Shown in pieces: positions 1-5,549 of a stretch of DNA of 5,549 nucleotides. Numbering within the stretch: position 1 is the first letter of the stretch; every line of letters begins with the position of its first letter. The translations under genes were made by a program, and so were the position numbers. The notes beneath the pieces were generated by a model. That model saw nothing but the letters and a program-made list of their open reading frames with translations. It made no database searches and was not told the DNA's origin. The stretch spans positions 1 to 5,549 of the forward strand of contig JAOUQB010000187.1 in NCBI GenBank assembly GCA_029879555.1, read 5' to 3'. The DNA comes from Nitrospirota bacterium (lineage in GTDB: Bacteria > Nitrospirota > Nitrospiria > Nitrospirales > UBA8639).

Positions 1-1059
1 CACCCGACGGTTTTGCGCTTGGCCCTCTTCCGAATCATTGGGCACGGCCGGTCGAGTATCCGCATACCCCGTTGCCGCAAATTCTTGGGGATCCATTCCA
101 GTCTGCTCAATTAAAAACCGAAGCACAGTGGTAGCACGGGCCGTCGATAACTCCCAGTTCGTGGGATACTGTTGCTTCAGCCGCCCATAAATGGGATTGT
201 TATCGGTATGGCCTTCGACTTGGATATTTTTGTTTGGTAGCGTGGCTAATACCTGGCCAACTTGCTTCATGATATCTAATCCCAGCGGAGTCAAATGGGC
301 TTCCCCAGAATCAAAGAGCACTTGTCCGAGCATTGTTAAGACCAACCGATCCTGATGTTGGGTCACCATTAAACTCTTTCCAAATTTTTCTTCCAGCGCT
401 TTCGTAATTCGATCAATTTCCCGGCCAACCGTCTGGACTTCACCCTTCACTCGAGCCAATTGAGCTTCTTGCGCTTCCCGTGCTGCACGGACTTCCTCTA
501 GTTCCTTTTTGAGATGCTCTACGTGACGAAGCCGCGCTTCCAACTTTTGCATCTCTTCTTCGAGTTGCTCGTTCTGTTTGCGCAATTGCGAAAAATCGTT
601 CAGTTGGGACGCCAGCGTCGATCGGACGTTCTGAAATGCTTTGGCTAAATCATCAAAATCCACTCCATCCTCGTTCATACCGACGGCATAACTCGCTGGT
701 GTGGCCCCTGACAGTTTTCCGAGTCCAGTGACTTGCGAATACAAGGCTTGCAATTCTTGTTTTAAGGCCTCTAAATTTTTCTCCTTGAGCTGTTCTTGGA
801 CTTCGACTGTAGCCTCGAGATCGTTGTTAGCCTCTTGAAGTTGTGCCACCGTCTTTTCTTTCTCGTTCAAGGTCTCTTCGAGTTGTGAAAAGGCCACTTC
901 TTTTTCCCGGATATCTTGTTGGAGGCGTTCGACTTCTTGGGTCGAATTCTGTTGCGTGGAGGCTAATTCTTCCATCGCTCGTTCATGAGCTTGTTGACTC
1001 ATACACCCTATCACCATCGTCCCCATGAACATGACACACAACAATTGAATGGTCTTCAT
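1..1059 (-). CDS. OmpA-family peptidoglycan-binding lipoprotein with long coiled coils (3' end cut by window edge)
   Basis: The frame is open for 353 codons from ATG at 1059 to base 1, and the stop lies outside the window. Residues 1-19 form a lipoprotein signal peptide: MK, a hydrophobic core, then the lipobox VIGC with Cys19 as the predicted lipidated residue. Residues about 24-110 and 135-222 are rich in E, Q, K, L and R and look like two coiled coils, separated by a Gly/Ala/Ser-containing linker (about 111-133). Residues about 230-353 are an OmpA/MotB C-terminal domain: FDSGEAHLTPLG, then GHTDNNPI (Asp286), NWELSTARA (Arg308), GYAD and the terminal NRRV. Asp286 and Arg308 match the diaminopimelate-binding pair of the family. 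The protein is therefore expected to sit in the outer membrane, or possibly another envelope membrane, and to hold peptidoglycan non-covalently across the periplasm. In this family NRRV normally lies a few residues from the C-terminus, so little should be missing. The gene follows a small lipoprotein gene after 71 bp. The exact role is unknown; a MotB-type stator is unlikely because the N-terminus is a lipobox rather than a MotB transmembrane segment. Confidence 0.93.
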   Translation of the reverse strand, partial: MKTIQLLCVMFMGTMVIGCMSQQAHERAMEELASTQQNSTQEVERLQQDIREKEVAFSQLEETLNEKEKTVAQLQEANNDLEATVEVQEQLKEKNLEALKQELQALYSQVTGLGKLSGATPASYAVGMNEDGVDFDDLAKAFQNVRSTLASQLNDFSQLRKQNEQLEEEMQKLEARLRHVEHLKKELEEVRAAREAQEAQLARVKGEVQTVGREIDRITKALEEKFGKSLMVTQHQDRLVLTMLGQVLFDSGEAHLTPLGLDIMKQVGQVLATLPNKNIQVEGHTDNNPIYGRLKQQYPTNWELSTARATTVLRFLIEQTGMDPQEFAATGYADTRPAVPNDSEEGQAQNRRV

Positions 1060-1066
1060 AGCCTTA

Positions 1067-1072
1067 CTCCTT
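1067..1072 (-). promoter_or_regulatory. Ribosome binding site of the OmpA-family gene
   Basis: AAGGAG on the minus strand lies 7 bases before the ATG at 1059. This is near-ideal spacing. It fixes the start and so supports the lipoprotein signal peptide reading. Confidence 0.8.
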
Positions 1073-1130
1073 CACATGATTTCCCAAGCACACCCACAAC
1101 TCTGACGGCCCACAGGCCAAATTCCGTCCC

Positions 1131-1391
1131 TCACTTGGAGGTGGATGCTGGCACAGGATCGCTGATTTCCTGTCGAACGGGAACCCAACCCTGCACTTCT
1201 AAACATTTTTCAATCCGATTTTCATCCAACCCCACTGCACGCTGAAGGGACTGACATTCTTCCTTATCCTTTTGCAATTCCGCCTCTCCTGCGCCCGGCT
1301 TCTCCCAATAGACCGTTATCGTTTGCATACACCCCAAACTAAGAACGATGGCCACGGCCACTACTAGAAACGTTACCTCATGAGTCCGCAT
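1131..1391 (-). CDS. Small predicted lipoprotein of unknown function (86 aa)
   Basis: A complete 86-residue frame from ATG (1391) to TGA (1131-1133). Residues 1-20 are a hydrophobic signal segment ending in the lipobox LSLGC, so Cys21 is the predicted lipidation site. The mature part is about 65 residues, polar and charged. It contains WEKPGAGEAELQKDKEEC (Trp29 to Cys46) and later KCLEVQGW (Cys63, Trp69). The pattern W-x-KPG ... D-x-x-EC ... C-x-x-x-x-GW resembles small uncharacterised proteobacterial and related lipoproteins that I recall, with the two Cys a possible disulfide pair in the periplasm. The function is unknown. A strong Shine-Dalgarno sequence supports the start. It precedes the OmpA-family gene by 71 bp on the same strand, and no convincing terminator lies between them, so the two could be co-transcribed. 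An overlapping plus-strand frame here looks like a shadow. Confidence 0.85.
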   Translation of the reverse strand: MRTHEVTFLVVAVAIVLSLGCMQTITVYWEKPGAGEAELQKDKEECQSLQRAVGLDENRIEKCLEVQGWVPVRQEISDPVPASTSK

Positions 1392-1398
1392 CTGCTTG

Positions 1399-1405
1399 CC
1401 TCCCT
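1399..1405 (-). promoter_or_regulatory. Ribosome binding site of the small lipoprotein gene
   Basis: AGGGAGG on the minus strand lies 7 bases before the ATG at 1391. It is a strong match that supports both the reality of this short gene and its start. Confidence 0.8.
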
Positions 1406-1506
1406 CTTCAGATTGACATTCACACGGCCAACTCGACCGCGCTGGCTTTACTCACTGGAAGAAGGGAAGAACGCACATCACGCGCTCTTACCCCTTTTCG
1501 GTATCT

Positions 1507-1535
1507 CCCCGTCTAACCTTGAGGTAACCACGGGG
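1507..1535. repeat. Imperfect inverted repeat (CCCCGT / ACGGGG arms) in the intergenic gap
   Basis: The arms CCCCGT (1507-1512) and ACGGGG (1530-1535) are perfectly complementary. An inner ACC-TTGA-GGT mini-stem (1516-1525) could stack above an internal loop. No T-run follows on either strand, so this is not a standard intrinsic terminator. It could be a leader structure 116 bases or more upstream of the small lipoprotein gene, or chance. Confidence 0.3.
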
Positions 1536-1565
1536 AAAGACCAGAATTCTTCATCAAAGGCAAGA

Positions 1566-1580
1566 ATCTTATCATAAGAT
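1566..1580. repeat. 15-bp palindrome, possible operator or promoter element
   Basis: The sequence ATCTTAT-C-ATAAGAT is a perfect 7+7 palindrome about one base. It overlaps a second odd palindrome, GATGA-A-TCATC (1578-1588). On the minus strand it contains TATGAT (1571-1576), a plausible -10 element for the downstream lipoprotein gene, but I found no convincing -35 at 16-18 bases. The position between the complex I genes and the envelope genes suits a regulator-binding site; no factor can be named. Confidence 0.3.
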
Positions 1581-1594
1581 GAATCATCGAGAAG

Positions 1595-1617
1595 TCTTTC
1601 TCTATTCAAGAGAAAGA
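1595..1617 (-). terminator. Possible hairpin at the end of the complex I gene cluster
   Basis: The 9-base arms TCTTTCTCT (1595-1603) and AGAGAAAGA (1609-1617) are perfect complements around a 5-base loop. The hairpin begins 17 bases after the nuoM stop on the minus strand. The stem is AT-rich and no clean T-tract follows (the downstream sequence is CTTCTCGATG), so it is a poor intrinsic terminator. It may mark transcript end processing or a regulatory site instead. Confidence 0.35.
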
Positions 1618-1634
1618 AGAAAGATGGGGTTAAC

Positions 1635-3140
1635 TTATCGCCCGACGGCGAGAGGAGGAAGGGGAGACGGACTCGAACCCATCTGTTGCACCAGATGGGT
1701 CACACTGGCATCCATCATTTCCATTAGTGGGCCCGGATACAGCCCAATCCACAACACCATAATCGCGAGAGGAATCACCGTGGCTAACTCTCGATGGGAT
1801 AAATCGGGAAGCAGGGCCGCGGCTTTTGTCGACGGTTCGCCCAAGGCAACCCGCTGCAACATCCACAGCATATACGCGGCGGCTAAAACGATCCCTCCCA
1901 TAGCGAGCAACACCATCACGAAGCTGACATCCGACGTCCCGACCAACACCAAAAACTCTCCGATAAAATTACACGTCCCCGGCAACCCAAACGCTGCGAC
2001 CGAGAAGAGAAAAAATAACGCCACAAATCTGGGCATGGATTTATGCAACCCCCCATAGTCCCTAATGGCCCGACTGTGCGTACGGTCATACAATTGTCCA
2101 ACCGTTAAAAATAATGCACCCGTCGTCAGTCCATGATTAAACATTTGCAGGATGGCTCCCTGAATCCCCTCACTGTTGAACACGAAAATGCCAAGCGTGA
2201 CAAAACCCATATGAGACACCGATGAATAGGCCACCAATTTTTTGAGATCCGTTTGGGCTAAGGCCACATACCCTCCATAGATAATGGCAAACACCGACAA
2301 CCAAAGTATGAAGGGAGCAAATTGCGCAGACGCCTCTGGAAACATGGGCAAACAAAACCGCAAAAACCCATATCCACCCATTTTGAGCAAGACCCCGGCC
2401 AGGATCACGCTCCCTGCGGTCGGAGCTTCGGAATGGGCATCCGGTAACCAGGTGTGGAACGGGACCATTGGCATCTTAATCGCAAATGCTAAAAAGAGGG
2501 CCAGGAATAACCAGAATTGTGTCGTAGCAGAATAGGTTTGTTCGCTAAGAACGATCAGGTCATAGGTATGGCCCCCTTCCAGATAGAGTCCCAGTATCCC
2601 AATTAACAGCAATAAACTCCCGGTCAGACTGTACAGCACAAACTTGATTCCGGCTGCGATGCGGTTTGGACCGCCCCACAGAATAATCATGAAATACATG
2701 GGAATCATGGTGATTTCCCACAGCATGAAAAAAAGAAAGAGGTCTAAGGCGGTAAACACCACAATCATGGCCCCTTCGACCAAGAGCACCAAGGACATAA
2801 AGGCTCGCACCCGTGTGGTGATCGAATTCCATGAACACAAGATACACAAGGGACACAAGAGCGCGGTCAACAAGACCAGAAGAATACTAATGCCATCGAC
2901 CCCCACAGCGTATTGAATATTGAAGGTCGGCATCCATTCCATTCGTTCCACAAATTGCATCCCTTGTTTCCCAAACTCAAACTTCTGCCACAGAATGAGG
3001 GCGACACAAAATTCCATCATGGTGCATCCAAAGGCAATGCGACGAATCCATTCCTCATCACGAACGACACCCATGAGCGCAATCCCCAAAAAGGGAATAA
3101 CCACCATCCAACTGATAATATGTTCGGTAAAGAAGCTCAT
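1635..3140 (-). CDS. nuoM: NADH-quinone oxidoreductase subunit M (NuoM), proton-pumping antiporter-like subunit
   Basis: A complete 501-residue frame, ATG (3140) to TAA (1635-1637), close to the usual NuoM length of about 500. It is hydrophobic throughout, with about 14 membrane segments. The residues that carry protons in the family are all present: Glu142 in FMLWEITMIPMYF, Lys222 in AIKMPMVPFHTWLPDAHSEAP, Lys253 in LLKMGGYG, His310 in SVSHMGF, His336 in FNHGL, and Glu395 in FIGEF. By alignment from memory these match E. coli NuoM Glu144, Lys234, Lys265, His322, His348 and Glu407. The protein should form one proton channel in the membrane arm of complex I, moving protons as quinone is reduced (or the reverse). 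GAGGG (3145-3149) lies 4 bases before the ATG, an acceptable ribosome binding site. The gene follows the NuoL-type gene by 81 bp and is the last complex I gene here; no nuoN follows, which is unusual. The sequence is ordinary for its family, in contrast to its NuoL neighbour. Confidence 0.97.
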   Translation of the reverse strand: MSFFTEHIISWMVVIPFLGIALMGVVRDEEWIRRIAFGCTMMEFCVALILWQKFEFGKQGMQFVERMEWMPTFNIQYAVGVDGISILLVLLTALLCPLCILCSWNSITTRVRAFMSLVLLVEGAMIVVFTALDLFLFFMLWEITMIPMYFMIILWGGPNRIAAGIKFVLYSLTGSLLLLIGILGLYLEGGHTYDLIVLSEQTYSATTQFWLFLALFLAFAIKMPMVPFHTWLPDAHSEAPTAGSVILAGVLLKMGGYGFLRFCLPMFPEASAQFAPFILWLSVFAIIYGGYVALAQTDLKKLVAYSSVSHMGFVTLGIFVFNSEGIQGAILQMFNHGLTTGALFLTVGQLYDRTHSRAIRDYGGLHKSMPRFVALFFLFSVAAFGLPGTCNFIGEFLVLVGTSDVSFVMVLLAMGGIVLAAAYMLWMLQRVALGEPSTKAAALLPDLSHRELATVIPLAIMVLWIGLYPGPLMEMMDASVTHLVQQMGSSPSPLPPLAVGR

Positions 3141-3196
3141 ATGTCCCTCATAAAGAATGATTCCTTATCTTCTCAGCCTTCAATTCTTCATGCTCA

Positions 3197-3214
3197 CAGA
3201 GGAACGATCCTCTG
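3197..3214 (-). repeat. Perfect hairpin in the nuoL-nuoM intercistronic gap
   Basis: CAGAGGA-TCGT-TCCTCTG forms a 7-bp stem with a 4-base loop, starting 7 bases after the nuoL stop. No T-run follows, so read-through into nuoM is expected. It could stabilise or process the nuoL message or tune the subunit ratio. Confidence 0.4.
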
Positions 3215-3221
3215 AAAGCCA

Positions 3222-5309
3222 TTACACTAAAAAATATAAAAGCCCGATGGCTGACACCAGCCAAAAAACCATGACCAGTAAATGATGTTGCAGGGTACGA
3301 GAATCCGCTTCTTGTAAGGCCAGCCCAGCAGAATCCGCTTTTTTTAAGACTTGCCCAATATTGGCTTCCAACCAACGAATATCCACAACTCGCCACAACC
3401 AGCGCCCCAGTCCCACACTTGATCCGCCTAAACCCATCACCGCCCGATCGATGCCCTTAATATCAATCACTCGCCAGAGCCAATTGGCAAAACTGATTGA
3501 AAAGGATGCGATGCTGTGAATGGCTCGATCAAATACGCGAACATCCACAATCCGCCAAAGCCATATGGCCAAGGCGAGTGTGGGTTGGACCACATACCTC
3601 TCGTACCATTCGTCCACATATCCCTTATGGAGAAATAGAACATACAAGGCCTTTGTCCACACCTGTTCTTTGGCGGACTTTTGGGTTCCCCTCCTCATAC
3701 TGGAAATCGCATAGGCCCATCCACACACCGCCATCCCCACCGGAAGCAGCATCCACCCCAAGTTTTCCGAGACAGGCCAGGTCCCTGCTCCTGTCGAAGA
3801 GAGTAAAGGCAAGGCGGGGGCAAGAAACTCGACCCACCACGTCCACACTATCATCAGCCAATAGAGCATCACACCGCCCACGGCAGCAAACACCGCGAGA
3901 TGGACGGGAGAATAGATCTGTGGGCTGACCATCACGGCTCTGCCGTTTGCCGCACCAGGAATCATCGGCCCATGTTGAAAGAGAAGCATGATCCCACGGA
4001 AAAGATACACTGCGGTAAAAAACACCGTGGCAAGACCCATGGCCCAAAAGACTACTCCCGCTGAGGCAAATCCATTGGCCATCCAGAGCCCTTCATACGG
4101 ACGTGAAAAAATGATCCATGGGGGCAAGCAGGCCAAGATCAAGGCCCCGAGATAGAGAATCACAGGGGGTTGGAAATTCCGTCGTGAAGAGGATGCCTCA
4201 TGGTGGTTCGCATGGACAGCTTTCAACGCATTGCCCGTGGACAAAAATAAAAATGCTTTCAAGCACCCATGAGCCAGTAAATGGAAGAGCGCGGCCACAA
4301 AGGCCCCAATCCCACACGACATGATCATGAACCCAATTTGGCTGATGGTGGAATAGGCCAGGTTTTTTTTGATATCCGATTGAACCATCGACACCATCGC
4401 CGCAAATAACGCAGTCGTTCCCCCGACTATCGCGATAAATATCATGGCCTCTGGCGACAAAACGATTAACGGACTTAGACGAATCAATAAAAATGGACCG
4501 GCGTTGACCATGGTGGCTGCGTGAATCAACGCCGACACGGGGGTTGGGGCTTCCATCGCGAATGGGAGCCACACATGAAAGGGGAATTGTGCTGACTTGC
4601 CCATGGCTCCAATAAACAAGAAAAACGGGATGATCGTGATTGGGTGGATTTGATACTCCATCCCCATCCAACTGAAGAGCGTCATGGTGTGATCTTGCAA
4701 GCTTTCCGCCTGTGACAGGATCGTCTGAATATCCAGCGTCCCAAATGTTGCAAAAGTTAAAATGATGCCGAAGCCAAAACCAACATCAGCAATCGCATTG
4801 ACGATAAACGCTTTCGTGGCTGCTTGAACCGCTGGCTTCCGTTGAGCCCAATGAGAGATCAACAAGTAGGAACACAGGCCCATTACCTCCCAAAAGACAT
4901 AGAGCATGAGGAGATTCCCACTCATGACCAGCATCACCATGGAAAAGGTAAACAAGGCGATGACCGCAAAGAACCGGTTGTAGCGAGGGTCGCCAATCAT
5001 ATAGCGGGAAGAAAAAACATGCACCACACTGCTCACCCCCGTGACCAACAACAACAGAAGGACGGTGACTTGATCGATATATAGATTCAAGTCCACGACG
5101 AGTGACCCGACTTGATAGAGCCGGTAGAGCGAGACCGAGACAGGCCCATTCCTGACCACCTCCAAAAAAGCCAAGACCGACACACCAAAGGAAAGGCCCA
5201 GTGCCGGTATTCCGATGAGGTGACTCTGTTCACCCCACCGGCGTCCACCAAGAGCCAGCACCACTGCGGCCAATAACGGACAAAGGGGAATCAGAATAAA
5301 TATTGACAT
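3222..5309 (-). CDS. nuoL: NuoL-type complex I subunit with a greatly extended lateral helix
   Basis: The frame ends at TAA (3222-3224). I chose the ATG at 5309 (695 aa), which has GAGAG five bases upstream. ATG at 5312 and TTG at 5321, which overlaps the previous gene's TGA, are possible alternatives. Family residues (numbered from 5309): Glu141 in FWEVMGLCSYLL, Asp175, Lys238 in MGKSAQFPFHVWLPFAMEAP, His263 in ALIHAATMV, DIKKNLAYSTISQIGF (312-327), His343/His347 and Lys351 in FHLLAHGCLKAFLFL. These correspond to the proton-channel residues of E. coli NuoL (Glu144, Asp178, Lys229, His254, His334/338, Lys342). It is the distal pumping subunit of the membrane arm; its C-terminal amphipathic lateral helix braces the neighbouring pumps. 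That helix (about 573-670) holds three 27-residue units and is followed by a last membrane segment (about 672-695). Two oddities stand out. The TM11-TM12 loop lacks the usual DIRKMGGLRKKMP-type sequence, and the TM12 FSKDEI motif reads FSRPYE (401-406). At 695 residues it is longer than E. coli NuoL (613). A short CO2-uptake DabB protein is excluded by the lateral helix. Confidence 0.93.
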   Translation of the reverse strand: MSIFILIPLCPLLAAVVLALGGRRWGEQSHLIGIPALGLSFGVSVLAFLEVVRNGPVSVSLYRLYQVGSLVVDLNLYIDQVTVLLLLLVTGVSSVVHVFSSRYMIGDPRYNRFFAVIALFTFSMVMLVMSGNLLMLYVFWEVMGLCSYLLISHWAQRKPAVQAATKAFIVNAIADVGFGFGIILTFATFGTLDIQTILSQAESLQDHTMTLFSWMGMEYQIHPITIIPFFLFIGAMGKSAQFPFHVWLPFAMEAPTPVSALIHAATMVNAGPFLLIRLSPLIVLSPEAMIFIAIVGGTTALFAAMVSMVQSDIKKNLAYSTISQIGFMIMSCGIGAFVAALFHLLAHGCLKAFLFLSTGNALKAVHANHHEASSSRRNFQPPVILYLGALILACLPPWIIFSRPYEGLWMANGFASAGVVFWAMGLATVFFTAVYLFRGIMLLFQHGPMIPGAANGRAVMVSPQIYSPVHLAVFAAVGGVMLYWLMIVWTWWVEFLAPALPLLSSTGAGTWPVSENLGWMLLPVGMAVCGWAYAISSMRRGTQKSAKEQVWTKALYVLFLHKGYVDEWYERYVVQPTLALAIWLWRIVDVRVFDRAIHSIASFSISFANWLWRVIDIKGIDRAVMGLGGSSVGLGRWLWRVVDIRWLEANIGQVLKKADSAGLALQEADSRTLQHHLLVMVFWLVSAIGLLYFLV
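3321..3563 (-). repeat. Three tandem 27-residue (81-bp) units encoding the NuoL lateral helix
   Basis: The units start at Trp583, Trp610 and Trp637 (bases 3563-3483, 3482-3402, 3401-3321), with exact spacing of 27 codons. Each opens WLWR, then two aliphatic residues, Asp and an aliphatic residue; units 1 and 2 also share DRA at positions 12-14. Units 1 and 2 are identical at about 9 of 27 residues and units 2 and 3 at about 7. The similarity is also visible in DNA as the plus-strand cores CCACAATCCGCCAAAGCCA, CAATCACTCGCCAGAGCCA and CCACAACTCGCCACAACCA. The units are diverged, so the duplication is old and the length is maintained by selection. Twenty-seven helical residues span about 40 Å, close to one pumping subunit. 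Confidence 0.88.
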
Positions 5310-5317
5310 CATGACTC

Positions 5318-5549
5318 TCAAAAACCTGGTGGTAACGCGAGACGAATTAATGCGCTCACCAGGGGATCACTCCATAAACCAAGAATCAGGACGGCCATCG
5401 ACGTCGCCCCTAAACTCAACTTGATTGGGAACGGAGTTTCAATTCGCTCAACCGATGAAGGCATTGAGGCCTGACGAAATACGCGTTCGAAAATTTTGAC
5501 AAAATACGCGAGAGTGAGCAGTGTTGAGAGAAGCACAGCACCCACGGCG
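5318..5549 (-). CDS. C-terminal fragment of a NuoN/MrpD-like proton or cation antiporter subunit (5' end outside window)
   Basis: The frame is open from the window edge to TGA (5318-5320), giving 77 complete codons. The first in-frame start-like codon (GTG at 5545) lies inside a hydrophobic segment and is almost certainly internal. The visible part has AVLLSTLLTLAYFVKIFERVF, a membrane segment followed by basic residues that is typical of the last helices of MrpD, NuoN and NuoM-like proteins (LLSSLLTLxYFxRxFE). A charged loop (about 25 residues) and a final membrane segment, LGATSMAVLILGLW, follow, ending in LALPPGF. It is clearly not NuoK, which usually precedes nuoL. The next gene begins within a few bases (TTG overlap or ATG 5-8 bases on), so the two are translationally close and almost surely one operon. 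It probably adds a pumping module to the same membrane arm. Which of NuoN, MrpD or a second NuoM it is cannot be settled from the tail alone. Confidence 0.8.
   Translation of the reverse strand, partial: AVGAVLLSTLLTLAYFVKIFERVFRQASMPSSVERIETPFPIKLSLGATSMAVLILGLWSDPLVSALIRLALPPGF

Noticed and set aside
985..1245. 86-codon plus-strand frame across the OmpA / small lipoprotein junction
   Set aside because: It is antisense to two genes with good ribosome binding sites and lipoboxes, and shows no domain pattern.
1579..2058. 159-codon plus-strand open frame opposite nuoM
   Set aside because: It lies mostly antisense to the conserved nuoM reading frame, has no hydrophobic or domain pattern of its own, and looks like a codon-bias shadow.
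3137..3151. Mini-frame ATGAGGGACATATGA whose stop overlaps the nuoM start
   Set aside because: Only four codons, and its GAGGG is better explained as the nuoM ribosome binding site; translational coupling is possible but unsupported.
3321..3563. The 81-bp repeats as a mobile or CRISPR-like array
   Set aside because: The units are in frame, diverged, contiguous without spacers, and encode an amphipathic helix at the expected place in NuoL.
3497..3928. 143-codon plus-strand frame opposite the C-terminal half of nuoL
   Set aside because: It is rich in Arg, Pro and Ser, typical of an antisense shadow, and covers a region where the nuoL frame is clearly coding.
4198..4671. 157-codon minus-strand frame inside nuoL in another register
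   Set aside because: It is wholly within the conserved nuoL frame and its translation shows no recognisable family features.
5543..5545. GTG as the start of the gene at the window edge
   Set aside because: The frame continues open to the edge and the codon falls inside a conserved-looking membrane helix, so the gene is truncated rather than a 75-residue protein.
1..5549. tRNA or rRNA genes, insertion sequences, CRISPR arrays or riboswitches
   Set aside because: I saw no cloverleaf, transposase frame, terminal inverted repeat pair or regular short-repeat array on either strand.

Overview
The window looks like part of a bacterial chromosome encoding membrane bioenergetics. All supported genes lie on the minus strand, so transcription runs from high to low coordinates. 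Base composition is near 50 % GC by eye. The NuoL features and the nearby Gram-negative envelope lipoproteins suggest a diderm chemolithotroph. The Nitrospirota (Nitrospira / Manganitrophus-like) is my best guess, but this is an inference from gene style, not a demonstrated assignment.

Region 1 (5549 to about 3141) holds the 3' end of a NuoN/MrpD-like antiporter subunit, cut by the window edge, followed almost without a gap by a long NuoL-type subunit of about 695 residues. Region 2 (3140 to 1635) is a well-conserved NuoM. These three are the proton-pumping subunits of the distal membrane arm of a complex I (NADH:quinone oxidoreductase) or complex I-like enzyme. The order antiporter-NuoL-NuoM, with NuoM last and no NuoN after it, is not the standard nuoK-L-M-N order.

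The most striking signal is at the C-terminus of NuoL. The amphipathic lateral helix that normally braces NuoM and NuoN is here built of three tandem 27-residue units, each starting WLWR and carrying an Asp three residues later. By comparison with my memory of ordinary NuoL proteins, which show about one such unit, this is roughly two units (about 50-54 residues, or about 75-80 Å of helix) longer. Longer lateral helices are known from complex I variants with an extra pumping subunit. Here the length and the extra antiporter gene suggest a membrane arm with one or, more likely, two additional pumping modules. The same NuoL has lost the canonical GFFSKDEI-type motif of TM12 and has a shortened TM11-TM12 loop.

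Region 3 (1634 to 1392) is a 243-bp non-coding gap with several inverted repeats. It separates the complex I genes from two envelope genes. Region 4 (1391 to 1) encodes a small 86-residue lipoprotein of unknown function and an OmpA-family lipoprotein with long coiled coils, whose last few residues lie outside the window. The envelope pair is co-directional, with good ribosome binding sites, and is probably functionally unrelated to the complex I genes.
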